35,016 nt of DNA, from the NCBI RefSeq assembly GCF_025460835.1, contig NZ_JAMXAY010000023.1, forward strand, positions 1-35,016, given 5' to 3'. The stretch is from Parapedobacter soli (lineage in GTDB: Bacteria; Bacteroidota; Bacteroidia; Sphingobacteriales; Sphingobacteriaceae). Made by a program: the position numbers and the translations under genes. Of the stretch, positions 1 to 8,496 are shown one piece after another (position 1 is the stretch's first letter; each line of letters begins with the position of its first letter). The notes beneath the pieces are model-generated. The model ran no database searches. It had not been told where the DNA came from and saw only the letters and a program-made list of their open reading frames with translations.

Positions 1-21
1 ACAGCTACCCCCTAAACTCAT

Positions 22-183
22 TTATTCTAATGCATAATCCGGGTTGAAATAAGCAATTATCCATTTGCGATGAGTTTGGTTGTAAATAAACGACAATTCA
101 CCCACCTTGTCATCGATAAGTATGGTAGCTATTGATTAGTATCTTAACTTGTATGACGAAGGTCGGATGTATTCGCTCCGCAT
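22..183 (-). pseudogene. Possible decayed small ORF at the left edge
   Basis: On the minus strand an ATG at 183 opens a frame of 15 codons that ends in TAA (136-138). The same frame then stays open for 37 codons to TAA at 22-24. The second part reads like real protein, with segments such as DDKVGELSFIYN and RKWIIAYFNPDY, rich in aromatic residues and ending cleanly. I do not recognise the family; a loose resemblance to DUF4185-like endings is only an impression. It could be a small gene with one nonsense mutation, or chance. The rest of 1-387 holds no other gene that I can support, only the hrpB promoter and a direct repeat. Confidence 0.22.
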
Positions 184-206
184 CACACCTCTACGTTAAC
201 CAATAC

Positions 207-308
207 TGACTGTATTTTATCATTAATCATATTTAAAATAAGTGTAAACCCCACATTTCAGCTTCGATTCCCCTGTTTTTTTCTCATAATGACTGTTTTT
301 TATCATAA
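207..308. repeat. Imperfect 19-bp direct repeat upstream of hrpB
   Basis: TGACTGTATTTTATCATTA at 207-225 recurs at 290-308 as TGACTGTTTTTTATCATAA, with 2 mismatches in 19. The copies are 83 bp apart, in the same orientation, upstream of the hrpB promoter. They could be regulator sites or a duplicated remnant; the sequence alone does not decide. Confidence 0.4.
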
Positions 309-366
309 GTATTCATGAGCGACGTGCACGGCCACTCAGACATTCTTTTGGGTTATTTGCGTTTTT

Positions 367-374
367 TATCTTTG
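367..374 (+). promoter_or_regulatory. hrpB promoter -7 element (TATCTTTG)
   Basis: Matches the Bacteroidota sigma-A -7 consensus TAnnTTTG. A TTG at 348-350 lies 16 bp upstream. The element ends 13 nt before the hrpB ATG, so the leader would be very short. Confidence 0.55.
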
Positions 375-387
375 TCGGTCTAAGATC

Positions 388-2895
388 ATGTCGATAGACC
401 TCTCACATATCACGCTTCCGATTATGGAAATCGTGCCGCAATTGCGCAAACAGTTGGCTATACACACCTGTGCGATTGTCGGCTCGCCGCCGGGGGCTGG
501 AAAAAGCACCATTATACCACTTGCGCTGTTAGGTGAGCCGTGGCTTCAAGGGCGAAAGATCGTGATGCTTGAACCACGCCGCTTGGCAGCGAGCAGCATT
601 GCCCACCGCATGGCTGCACTACTCGGTGAAAAGGCGGGCGGAACAGTAGGCTATCGTGTCCGTTTCGAGAATCAAACGTCGTCACGAACCCGGATAGAGG
701 TAGTTACAGAAGGGATCCTCACCCGCATGTTACACCGCGACAACGCCTTGGAAGATGTCGGTGCGGTTATTTTCGATGAATTTCACGAACGACGGCTGCA
801 CACCGACCTATCGATAGCGCTATGCCGTGAAAGCCAGCAAGTATTACGTCCCGATCTACGCCTGCTCATCATGTCGGCTACCTTAGATATCGCAGCACTT
901 GCTGACCTGCTTAATGCACCGGTAATACAAAGTCGAGGCCGTATGTACCCGGTATCCGTTATCCACACGGAGGACACCCATCCGGAAGACTTGGCTGACG
1001 AATGTGCCCGTACAATCATCCTGGCATGGCGAGAGCAACAAGGCGATATCCTTGCTTTCCTGCCCGGCGAAGCTGAGATACGGGCGTGTGAGCACCTGTT
1101 ACGCCACAACGCCATAGGTGCCGCCATCCATCCGCTATACGGACAATTATCGCTTACCGAACAACATGCTGCCATTCAGCCGGATAAGACAGGACAACGA
1201 AAAATCGTACTAGCCACCTCCATCGCCGAGACCAGTCTCACCATTGAGGGTATCGGCGTGGTGGTCGATTGCGGATATACGCGCACCATGATCTACGACT
1301 CCCAATCTGGTCTATCGCGACTGAAAACCGTGCGTATCTCGCTGGACGCTGCCGAACAACGGGCGGGCCGCGCCGGGCGCTTAGGGCCAGGCACCTGCTA
1401 CCGGATGTGGTCGCGTGCCACCGAGCAACGTATGGAAGCTTACAGGACGCCCGAAATACTGCAGGCCGACCTGACCTCACTCATGCTCGATACCGCCAAA
1501 TGGGGGCTGCAGGACGTAACACAGTTGGACTGGATTACGCCACCACCTGAAAGCAGTACAGCCCGAGCGAGTAGTCTACTGCACACGCTCGGCGCCCTGC
1601 AAGACCAAAAAATAACACCCCACGGCCGCGATATACATGCTTTGCCCTGCCACCCTCGTCTGGCCCATATGCTACTAATAAGCAAGACCTTCAACCAAGC
1701 CGGACTCGCTACCGATTTAGCTGCGCTACTCGAAGAGCGCGACCCGCTCGGACGCGGTGTGGGTATCGACATCAACCTCCGGGTCGAAGCATTACGCAGG
1801 CACCGGCTGCATTACAAACAGGGCAAGCGGTTCGACAATATCGAAAAGATTGCCCTCTCCTACCGTAAGTTACTTACTGTTGACGTTGACAACGGTATGG
1901 TCAATCCACATGCCACTGGACACCTACTCACTTTTGCTTACCCCGAGCGGATTGCCCAAGCGCGAAACGATGGCCGCGGTACATTCAGGCTAGCAAATGG
2001 CAAACAGGCGGCAACACCGCCGGGCGACGACCTTGCCAACGAACCATGGCTGGCAATCGCTTCGCTAGATGCAAGGGGAAGTCTGGGCAAAGTATTCTTG
2101 GCATCAGCCGTTGATCCGGCAGATCTGATGGCGCGGGCTAGCGAGACGGAACGTATTGTATGGGACACAAAAAAAGGAGGTATCGTCGCTACGAAAGACA
2201 TGCGTATCGGCCACATTACCTTACAGTCTACGCCACTTTCCTTACCCACGAAAGAGGCTGTGATGCCCGTACTATTTGAAGCCATCCGTACCGAGGGAGC
2301 ACAGCTGATCCCTTTTCCCGACGAAGTGGTGCACTGGCAAAACCGATTAGGTAGCTTACGGAACTGGCACCCGAATTATGGATGGCCCGATGTGACCACC
2401 ACGACCCTCCTGCAGCAGCCGGAACAGTGGTTAGCACCTTACCTCTCCGGTATCCGTAAAGTCGATGAATTAAAGAAACTGGATGTCCTTGATATACTCA
2501 CTCACAGCCTGTCCCACGAGCAAAGGACAGCTTTGAATCGGCTTGCTCCCGCAACAATCGAGGTACCCAGCGGGTCGACCGTCAGATTGCAATACTCTCC
2601 CGTTGGCGCCCCTCCTGTCCTAGCGGTACGCTTGCAGGAAGTGTTTGGGTTGCTGGATACCCCATGCATCAACAACGGCCAAACACCGGTAGTATTACAT
2701 CTTCTCTCGCCCGGATTCAAGCCCGTACAAGTGACCACAGACCTCCGTAATTTTTGGCAAACCACTTACTTTGAGGTACGTAAGGAACTCAAGCGGCGCT
2801 ACCCCAAGCACGCTTGGCCTGAGAACCCGCTTCTGGCCACCGCTATACGTGGTGTCCCCAGAAAGTCATCGGTTTCTAAAAACATACCGCGTTAG
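388..2895 (+). CDS. hrpB: ATP-dependent helicase HrpB (DEAH/RHA family)
   Basis: An 835-aa DEAH-box helicase, the usual HrpB length. Visible motifs in order are Walker A GSPPGAGKST (residues 32-41), motif II as DEFH (130-133) where HrpB and relatives vary from DEAH, motif III SAT (163-165), and motif VI QRAGRAGR (324-331). The C-terminal half is the HrpB-specific region with an N-P-x-L-A-like tail. The family is an NTP-driven RNA helicase of uncertain cellular role in most bacteria. The ATG at 388 is chosen because a TAnnTTTG element sits 13 nt upstream and the residues after it align with family N-termini (LPI...VPQLR). The last 30 bp overlap, tail to tail, the end of the PIN toxin gene on the other strand. 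It appears to be a single-gene transcript. Confidence 0.93.
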   Translation: MSIDLSHITLPIMEIVPQLRKQLAIHTCAIVGSPPGAGKSTIIPLALLGEPWLQGRKIVMLEPRRLAASSIAHRMAALLGEKAGGTVGYRVRFENQTSSRTRIEVVTEGILTRMLHRDNALEDVGAVIFDEFHERRLHTDLSIALCRESQQVLRPDLRLLIMSATLDIAALADLLNAPVIQSRGRMYPVSVIHTEDTHPEDLADECARTIILAWREQQGDILAFLPGEAEIRACEHLLRHNAIGAAIHPLYGQLSLTEQHAAIQPDKTGQRKIVLATSIAETSLTIEGIGVVVDCGYTRTMIYDSQSGLSRLKTVRISLDAAEQRAGRAGRLGPGTCYRMWSRATEQRMEAYRTPEILQADLTSLMLDTAKWGLQDVTQLDWITPPPESSTARASSLLHTLGALQDQKITPHGRDIHALPCHPRLAHMLLISKTFNQAGLATDLAALLEERDPLGRGVGIDINLRVEALRRHRLHYKQGKRFDNIEKIALSYRKLLTVDVDNGMVNPHATGHLLTFAYPERIAQARNDGRGTFRLANGKQAATPPGDDLANEPWLAIASLDARGSLGKVFLASAVDPADLMARASETERIVWDTKKGGIVATKDMRIGHITLQSTPLSLPTKEAVMPVLFEAIRTEGAQLIPFPDEVVHWQNRLGSLRNWHPNYGWPDVTTTTLLQQPEQWLAPYLSGIRKVDELKKLDVLDILTHSLSHEQRTALNRLAPATIEVPSGSTVRLQYSPVGAPPVLAVRLQEVFGLLDTPCINNGQTPVVLHLLSPGFKPVQVTTDLRNFWQTTYFEVRKELKRRYPKHAWPENPLLATAIRGVPRKSSVSKNIPR

Positions 2896-3291
2896 GAAAT
2901 TCTCACATCCACATGCAGGGATATCTGAGAAATAGAAGTCACCCACGTCTTCAGTAACGATGACCTCGCACGCTGCTTGCAGAGCTGCATAATATTCTAG
3001 GCCATCTTCAAAATCGTGGATGCGCTTGTCGTCTATGACCCGCATCACCGTATCCGCATCAGCACCGGCGATTTCCAAATGGGATACCAACAGTTCGATC
3101 TTGGTCCGCGCTAAGGCCGTGCCGGATTTTTTTTCCGCAAAATAAAAGGAAATAGCTAAACACAGTGGAGAGGTGACCAACGTGAAGCCTTTGCGCTCCC
3201 CTAAGCTCAACACCTTCGCCGCGTAGCTAAACAAAGGATATTCCTTATTCAGCACTGCAATCAATACATTGGCGTCAAGGAATATCTTCAT
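2866..3291 (-). CDS. PIN-domain toxin (PIN_3, VapC-like ribonuclease)
   Basis: A 141-aa PIN-domain protein of the PIN_3 kind. The N-terminal MKIFLDANVL supplies the first acidic residue (D6, with N8). The family hallmark HDFEDGLEYYAAL is at 92-104 (D93, E95, D96), and VTEDVGDF follows at 112-119 (D115, D118). PIN toxins are Mg-dependent RNases held inactive by a cognate antitoxin. The start overlaps the end of the upstream antitoxin gene as ATGA (3288-3291), the usual coupling of a toxin-antitoxin operon. The 3' end overlaps hrpB by 30 bp on the opposite strand. The nuclease activity and target are inferred from the family. Confidence 0.85.
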   Translation of the reverse strand: MKIFLDANVLIAVLNKEYPLFSYAAKVLSLGERKGFTLVTSPLCLAISFYFAEKKSGTALARTKIELLVSHLEIAGADADTVMRVIDDKRIHDFEDGLEYYAALQAACEVIVTEDVGDFYFSDIPACGCENFLTRYVFRNR

Positions 3292-3545
3292 TTCCGGGTG
3301 GCAAGGTACTCGTCTTTTAAGGCCTTGCGGCTGCGCGGCGAACGTTGATATTCAACTTTCCCTTCGGATAGCATATTCACCCAATCGGAAATGGGAAGCT
3401 CTTCAAGACTTTCATATGATTTGTGCGCGAGCTGCCTGTAAATAAATTCGGTGAGCCTTGATAAACTGATGTGATGAGCTTCAGCGAAAGCTTTGGCTTG
3501 CTCTACGACGTGCTTATCAAAAGAAAGGGTTATTTTGGCATCCAT
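3288..3545 (-). CDS. DUF6364 family antitoxin (ribbon-helix-helix type)
   Basis: An 85-aa protein starting MDAKITLSFDKHVVEQAKAFA. This is the DUF6364 pattern: a short beta strand (KITLSF) followed by helices, typical of ribbon-helix-helix antitoxins that bind their own promoter. The C-terminus is basic and rich in arginine and lysine. It is translated before the PIN toxin with a 4-bp ATGA overlap. A strong Shine-Dalgarno sequence (GGAGGT, complement of 3551-3556) lies 5 nt before the ATG, unusual in this phylum and useful for making antitoxin in excess. Its promoter region holds a perfect palindrome that could be the autoregulatory operator. Confidence 0.85.
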   Translation of the reverse strand: MDAKITLSFDKHVVEQAKAFAEAHHISLSRLTEFIYRQLAHKSYESLEELPISDWVNMLSEGKVEYQRSPRSRKALKDEYLATRK

Positions 3546-3550
3546 GTTTT

Positions 3551-3556
3551 ACCTCC
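3551..3556 (-). promoter_or_regulatory. Strong Shine-Dalgarno site of the antitoxin gene
   Basis: On the minus strand GGAGGT lies 5 nt before the antitoxin ATG. Most genes in this window have no such site, so this one stands out. It fixes the start at 3545. Confidence 0.7.
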
Positions 3557-3575
3557 ATTTCGGGTTTATATACGA

Positions 3576-3609
3576 CAAAGATAATAATTTTATACGTATA
3601 TCCAGCAAA
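3576..3609 (-). promoter_or_regulatory. Toxin-antitoxin promoter with palindromic operator candidate
   Basis: Minus-strand -7 element TATCTTTG (3576-3583) and -33 TTTG (3606-3609) with a 22-bp spacer. Inside the spacer is the perfect 10-bp palindrome TATACGTATA (3591-3600). A related TATATACG lies just downstream (about 3567-3574). A site between -33 and -7 is where an autorepressing ribbon-helix-helix antitoxin would bind. The binding is inference. Confidence 0.6.
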
Positions 3610-3682
3610 GCATCTCCATTTTAACTCAATTTTCGCGCCGGCGTTTGGCTCATGGTTTATCAACGAGATTGCGATTTTTTTT

Positions 3683-3690
3683 TAAATTTG
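3683..3690 (+). promoter_or_regulatory. -7 element (TAAATTTG) of the 3714 gene
   Basis: TAAATTTG followed by C, 23 nt before the ATG at 3714. No convincing -33 TTG at the usual distance was seen. Confidence 0.5.
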
Positions 3691-3713
3691 CCTTACATCA
3701 ATGATAAACATAC

Positions 3714-4100
3714 ATGGGAAACGCGAAAAAAGGCCGTGTTGCCATCATCATGCTTGCGGGGCTGGCTATTTTGGGCTGGCAGTTGTTCTCTACATTTGGC
3801 GGCACCGGGCTGTCGGATCAAGAGATAAGGGAATTAAAAACAGACGGCGTTAAAGGCACTGCCATACTCACAGCCATTGAACGCACCGGGACGATTGTCA
3901 ACAGCATCCACCAATATGCATTTACATTCGATATCAACACGGATTCGACGCAAGCATTTAGCCACACGGAGAAAAAGTTGATTGACCCAATTTACCTGTC
4001 GAGCATCCAAATCGGCATGGTTATCCCTGCGTACCTATCGAAAGACAACGAAAAGGTCTGGATAGATTGGGAAGATGCGGGCATAAAAGATGCGTACTGA
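3714..4100 (+). CDS. Hypothetical membrane-anchored protein
   Basis: A 128-aa protein with a basic N-terminus (MGNAKKGR) followed by one hydrophobic segment at about residues 9-26 (VAIIMLAGLAILGW), then a soluble domain outside the cytoplasm. The segment GVKGTAILTAIERTG and the following alternating pattern suggest a small beta-rich fold like DUF3592-type proteins, which share the G-x-x-G-x-A-x-v start; this is only a resemblance. It has its own -7 element and lies 41 bp before the next small secreted protein, so the two may be co-transcribed. Function unknown. Confidence 0.7.
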   Translation: MGNAKKGRVAIIMLAGLAILGWQLFSTFGGTGLSDQEIRELKTDGVKGTAILTAIERTGTIVNSIHQYAFTFDINTDSTQAFSHTEKKLIDPIYLSSIQIGMVIPAYLSKDNEKVWIDWEDAGIKDAY

Positions 4101-4141
4101 TTACGCCATGATTAAAGCACACCTCCGTAATGACTAGTTAG

Positions 4142-4627
4142 ATGAGACCATTTGCATTAATTATACTCCTCGTCTTACCTACGATAGCTTCTGCTCAGCA
4201 ACCCGGCTACCGTATGGTTGCCGATTTTTTCCGATCATTAAAGGACGCCGTCGAACAAACCGACACGACCGACCTTAAACGGCTCGTTTATCCATTTAAA
4301 GACGAAATCGAAGATATGCAGGCGGCCATGATTGAAAACATGCTCAACGGCAACCCCAACCAACGTGGAGATGGCGCTTTCTCGATGGCTGCGCTCGATA
4401 CCCTGATTGCGCATCATCTTTCGGCCATCAAGCCTATCCACCGGGATCTATACACCCAACTGGCCACGGATCGGATCTTCGGCACGGTCATCAGCCGCTA
4501 CAAACAAAAACGGGTCTGGATCATGGACCTCCGCAACGTGCACATCATCCTGCTGGAGAAACGCGGCAAACTACAGCTTTTTTTCTGGGAAAACCTAAAC
4601 AACCTGCTCCATCCCAGCGCGACGTAA
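4142..4627 (+). CDS. Hypothetical secreted protein
   Basis: A 161-aa protein with a clear Sec signal peptide (MRPFALIILLVLPTIASAQ, cleavage after ASA or ASAQ). The mature part is mostly helical, with charged stretches (TDTTDLKRLVYPFKDEIEDM) and a C-terminal part rich in aromatic residues (LQLFFWENLNNLL). I recognise no family. It sits 41 bp downstream of the membrane-anchored hypothetical gene and is followed by a 193-bp gap holding the M3 peptidase promoter. Periplasmic or outer-membrane-associated location is inferred from the signal peptide. Confidence 0.7.
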   Translation: MRPFALIILLVLPTIASAQQPGYRMVADFFRSLKDAVEQTDTTDLKRLVYPFKDEIEDMQAAMIENMLNGNPNQRGDGAFSMAALDTLIAHHLSAIKPIHRDLYTQLATDRIFGTVISRYKQKRVWIMDLRNVHIILLEKRGKLQLFFWENLNNLLHPSAT

Positions 4628-4738
4628 GCAAAACCGGCATACGAGCTGCAAAATGCAATGGATTTTAGTAGGTTTTCCGCTATAAAAATCGTTTCTCAGC
4701 GGCAGCGGAGATTGCTTTTTTTATTAACGCGGTTATAA

Positions 4739-4769
4739 TTGTATATAAAAGCAACTTTATCTAAGTTTG
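4739..4769 (+). promoter_or_regulatory. M3 peptidase promoter (copy 1 of shared 23-bp block)
   Basis: TTG (4739-4741), 20-bp spacer, TAAGTTTG (4762-4769). Positions 4748-4770 are identical, 23 of 23 bases, to 22941-22963 before the lysine aminotransferase gene. The arm GCAACTTTATC (4751-4761) has only a degenerate partner upstream here (4732-4742, 7 of 11 matching the perfect arm of copy 2). Confidence 0.7.
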
Positions 4770-4820
4770 AACCGTTTTCAATACGGCAGTTTTCACAATG
4801 CCCACAAAAACACGAGATCC

Positions 4821-6848
4821 ATGGACAACCCACTTTTGCAGCCATTTGCCACGCCGTTTGGCGCCGTACCCTTCAACACGATTGAAGCCCAGCATTTCAA
4901 ACCTGCCATCCACCGGTTGATTGCAGAGGCCAAGAAGGAAATCGAACGCATTGTTGACAATCCCGAACCCGCTGACTTCGACAACACCATTGCCGCTATG
5001 GAACGGGTGGGTAAAGCGCTCGATATCGCCGCCGCCACGTTTTTCAATCTCGACGCTGCCGAGACTACCGACGAAATCCAGCAACTCGCACAGGAACTTT
5101 CACCAGTATTGGCGGAATACAACAACGATATCATGCTGAACGAACGGCTGTTCAATCGAGTGAAAGTAGTACATGACGAAGTGGAGCCGGCCAGGCTGAC
5201 TCCCGAAGAGGCACGGCTGCTTGACAAAACCTACCGGGGGTTTGTACGGAACGGTGCAATGCTTTCCGGTGAGCACAAGGAAGAGCTGCGGGACATCGAC
5301 AAGCAACTGGCTACCCTGACAACGAAATTTTCGCAGCATGTCTTGCAGGAGACCAATGCCTATCACTTGCATGTACAGGACGAGTCGCAGCTGGCGGGCC
5401 TTCCCGACTCCATCATTGCGGCCGCAAAAACAGCTGCCGAGAAGCGCGAACTGGACGGTTGGGTATTCACGCTGCATTTCCCCAGCTACGTACCGTTTAT
5501 GAAATACGCCGACGATCGTTCGTTGCGCCAAGAACTGTATATGGCCTATGCAACGCGGGCCTTTAAAGACAACGAACACAACAACGAGGATATCGTGCGC
5601 CATATCGTTAACCTGCGCCACCGCCGGGCGCACCTGCTGGGGTTCGGCACCCATGCCGATTTTGTCTTGCAGGATCGGATGGCCGGTTCACCCGCCGCGG
5701 TATTGGATTTCCTGGACAACCTGCTCGCTAAGGCCAAGCCATTCGCACAACGCGAAGTGGATGAATTGCGGAAGCTTGCTGTAACAGACGGCATCAGCGA
5801 ACTGATGCCTTACGACCACGCATACTATGCCGAAAAATTGCGGGAAGCAAGATTCAACCTCTCCGAGGAAGCACTGAAGCCATATTTCCCACTGCCGCGT
5901 GTGCTCGACGCCGCATTTGACGCCGCAGGCCGGCTATATGGGCTCTCTTTCAACACACGCGCTGATATCCCCACCTACCATCCGGAAGTGACCGTCTATG
6001 AAGTACTCGAAAACGGCCAGCATAAGGCGTTGCTTTATGCCGACTGGCACCCACGTGAAGGCAAGCGGGCTGGAGCTTGGATGACAGTCTACCGGGGGCA
6101 ATGGATAGAAAACGGCCATCAGATACGGCCCCATATCTCTATCGTGTGTAACTTTGCGCGACCCGTGGGTGACACCCCTTCCCTACTCACTTTCAATGAA
6201 GTAACCACGCTTTTCCACGAGTTTGGCCATGCCCTGCACGGTATCCTTGCAAATACGGTATACGAAAGCCTTTCCGGCACGAACGTATACTGGGACTTTG
6301 TGGAGTTACCCTCACAGTTTATGGAAAACTACTGCTACGAAAAAGAGTTCCTGCAGTCGTTTGCACGTCATTACCAAACCGACAAGGTACTGCCCGATAC
6401 GGAGATCGACAAAATTGTGGCTGCTGCCAACTTTATGGAAGGATATCAAACCGTCCGACAACTGAGTTTCGGCTTGCTGGACATGGCCTATCACACCGGC
6501 AAGCTGACCGACAATACATCCATCGAGCAGTTTGAGAAAACCACCGTGCGTGATACGCAGCTCTACCCCGATGTCCCAGGCACGGCGCAGAGTCCATCCT
6601 TTTCGCATATTTTTGCTGGGGGGTATGCTGCAGGATATTACTCATACAAATGGGCCGAGGTGCTTGATGCTGATGCTTTTGCCTACTTCAAAGAAACAGG
6701 AATATTCGATGCCAATACTGCAGCCAAATTTAAAGCCCTATTAAGCCAAGGAGGCACAGTAGATCCCATGGAGCTGTATGTCCGGTTCCGAGGCCGAAAA
6801 CCACAACCGGAAGCCCTGCTGAAACGGGCTGGGCTTATTACGTCGTAG
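4821..6848 (+). CDS. prlC: M3 family oligopeptidase A-like metallopeptidase
   Basis: A 675-aa cytosolic zinc peptidase (family M3A) that degrades short peptides. The zinc site HEFGH is at residues 466-470 and the third ligand E495 lies in FVELPSQFMENY. The C-terminal SFSHIFAGGYAAGYYSYKW matches what I recall of E. coli oligopeptidase A (PrlC), as do the NPLLQPF start and the length. Peptidyl-dipeptidase Dcp is the alternative reading. The ATG at 4821 is preferred over an in-frame TTG at 4767, because that TTG is part of the -7 element itself. No signal peptide. A gene for a haem-c/FG-GAP protein follows after 21 bp and is probably co-transcribed. Confidence 0.9.
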   Translation: MDNPLLQPFATPFGAVPFNTIEAQHFKPAIHRLIAEAKKEIERIVDNPEPADFDNTIAAMERVGKALDIAAATFFNLDAAETTDEIQQLAQELSPVLAEYNNDIMLNERLFNRVKVVHDEVEPARLTPEEARLLDKTYRGFVRNGAMLSGEHKEELRDIDKQLATLTTKFSQHVLQETNAYHLHVQDESQLAGLPDSIIAAAKTAAEKRELDGWVFTLHFPSYVPFMKYADDRSLRQELYMAYATRAFKDNEHNNEDIVRHIVNLRHRRAHLLGFGTHADFVLQDRMAGSPAAVLDFLDNLLAKAKPFAQREVDELRKLAVTDGISELMPYDHAYYAEKLREARFNLSEEALKPYFPLPRVLDAAFDAAGRLYGLSFNTRADIPTYHPEVTVYEVLENGQHKALLYADWHPREGKRAGAWMTVYRGQWIENGHQIRPHISIVCNFARPVGDTPSLLTFNEVTTLFHEFGHALHGILANTVYESLSGTNVYWDFVELPSQFMENYCYEKEFLQSFARHYQTDKVLPDTEIDKIVAAANFMEGYQTVRQLSFGLLDMAYHTGKLTDNTSIEQFEKTTVRDTQLYPDVPGTAQSPSFSHIFAGGYAAGYYSYKWAEVLDADAFAYFKETGIFDANTAAKFKALLSQGGTVDPMELYVRFRGRKPQPEALLKRAGLITS

Positions 6849-6869
6849 CAGTTTACAAGCTTATATTCC

Positions 6870-8465
6870 ATGAGAACCGGATTAGTCATCGTTGCATTGT
6901 TCGCCGTGATCGCAATGCTGGCTTACCGGCCAGAATACCCAACGCGGGCCGAACAAATGACGGATTCAGCTACGAAATCGGCAGATTCCTTGCGATCAGG
7001 GGCACAGCTGGCCGCTCGGTATTGCGGACTTTGCCACCGTTTCCCCCAACCTTCACTGTTGGATAAACGCACATGGACGGAAAGTGTCTTGCCGAACATG
7101 GGGCAGCGGCTTGGTATACGTATAGACGGCTACGATCCATATGAGGGCATCGAATTAATCGAGCGCCCTATACTTCGTGCATTGAACAGTTATCCGGAAG
7201 AACCGATGTTAGCCATGGGCGATTGGGAAAAAATAGTTCAATATTATAAACAAGAGGCTCCCGCACGGCCATTACCTCAAGCAGCACACCGCCCGATCAG
7301 ACAACAATTACCCCTATTTGACGTCAAGAGGCTATCGTTTGACGAAAAGCCCATGCCTCAAATCAGCATGCTCCGATACAACGCAGCCTCCCGCCAATTG
7401 TACGTGGGCGATGCACAGCATATGCTATACATTCTAGACAACAGGTTCGCTTTTCAATCGGCTTGGACATTGGAAAGTGCCCCCGTCGCAGCGGATTTTC
7501 CCGAAAATGCACCACCCCGTTTATTAACCATCGGCAGCTTCACCCCGTCAGACCAACAACGGGGACGACTGTTTTCTTTGGATACAGCCGGCACCTCCCC
7601 ATCGATATCATCGGTCAACATTCCCGCTTTATCGCGACCGGTATATTTTGCCAGTGCAGACCTCAACACTGACGGGAAAGAAGACCTAGTAGTATGTGGC
7701 TTTGGAAACCATACAGGCAAACTATCATGGTACGATGGTGCTGACCCCCACAAGGAGCATGTGCTGAAAGCGATGCCGGGTGCGTTAAAAGTAGAGGTAG
7801 GCGATTTCAATACAGATGGCCTACCCGACTTGATGGTGCTAATGGGGCAGGCGTGGGAGCAGCTTTCCATTTTTTACAATTTGGGTAACAGCAATTTCCG
7901 TGAGGATGTGGTACTCCAGTTCCACCCTGCCTTTGGAGCCAGCTCATTCGAACTCTCGGATTTCAACGAAGACGGCTATCCAGACATCCTATTAACCAAT
8001 GGCGATAATTGGGACTACTCACGTATCAACAAAAACTACCATGGTATACGCATATACTTAAACAATGGCAACTACAGTTTCTCCGAATGCTGGTTTTTCC
8101 CCCTTTACGGTGCGTCTAAGGCAATGGCGAGCGATTTCGACGGCGATGGCGACTTAGATATTGCAGCGATTTCGTTTTATGCCGACAAAGACGAGCTCCA
8201 AAACGGATTCATCTATTTTGAGCATATCCAGGACCCAAACAAACCGCAGTGTCCAGAGTTTGTCCCTCATGCATTGCCCGATGCTATATATGGTAAATGG
8301 CTCACCATGGAGCTTGCCGATTTCGACGGCGACGGAGACATTGATATTGTATTGGGTTCATATTTACACAACCTCGCCGAATTGAGCCTCCTCAGCAACC
8401 ACGGTGCTTCGACGTTCCCGCAGCTATTGGTGCTGACCAACCGACTGGATAAACCGAAACGCTAG
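6870..8465 (+). CDS. Exported haem-c / FG-GAP (VCBS) repeat protein
   Basis: A 531-aa protein with an N-terminal hydrophobic export or anchor segment (MRTGLVIVALFAVIAMLAY). A c-type haem motif CGLCH follows at residues 52-56, with M77 (ESVLPNMGQRLG) as a possible axial ligand. The rest is a beta-propeller-like region with at least five calcium-binding FG-GAP/VCBS repeats: DLNTDGKEDL (about 263), DFNTDGLPDL (310), DFNEDGYPDI (362), DFDGDGDLDI (420) and DFDGDGDIDI (482). Cytochrome c attachment and calcium binding are family inferences. It lies 21 bp after the M3 peptidase gene. Its role is unknown; an envelope redox or adhesion role is possible. Confidence 0.8.
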   Translation: MRTGLVIVALFAVIAMLAYRPEYPTRAEQMTDSATKSADSLRSGAQLAARYCGLCHRFPQPSLLDKRTWTESVLPNMGQRLGIRIDGYDPYEGIELIERPILRALNSYPEEPMLAMGDWEKIVQYYKQEAPARPLPQAAHRPIRQQLPLFDVKRLSFDEKPMPQISMLRYNAASRQLYVGDAQHMLYILDNRFAFQSAWTLESAPVAADFPENAPPRLLTIGSFTPSDQQRGRLFSLDTAGTSPSISSVNIPALSRPVYFASADLNTDGKEDLVVCGFGNHTGKLSWYDGADPHKEHVLKAMPGALKVEVGDFNTDGLPDLMVLMGQAWEQLSIFYNLGNSNFREDVVLQFHPAFGASSFELSDFNEDGYPDILLTNGDNWDYSRINKNYHGIRIYLNNGNYSFSECWFFPLYGASKAMASDFDGDGDLDIAAISFYADKDELQNGFIYFEHIQDPNKPQCPEFVPHALPDAIYGKWLTMELADFDGDGDIDIVLGSYLHNLAELSLLSNHGASTFPQLLVLTNRLDKPKR

Positions 8466-8496
8466 GTGCAAGGGCACCCAGGTGATTTTTTTTACT

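Noticed and set aside
257-275. TTCGATTCC resembling a tRNA T-arm
   Set aside because: The flanks do not pair and there is no acceptor stem or anticodon arm.
4685-4722. Hairpin CTC-A-GC-GGCA-GC-G-GAG followed by a T-run, as terminator of the 4142 gene
   Set aside because: The stem is too short and mismatched to support with confidence, though it lies where a terminator would be expected.
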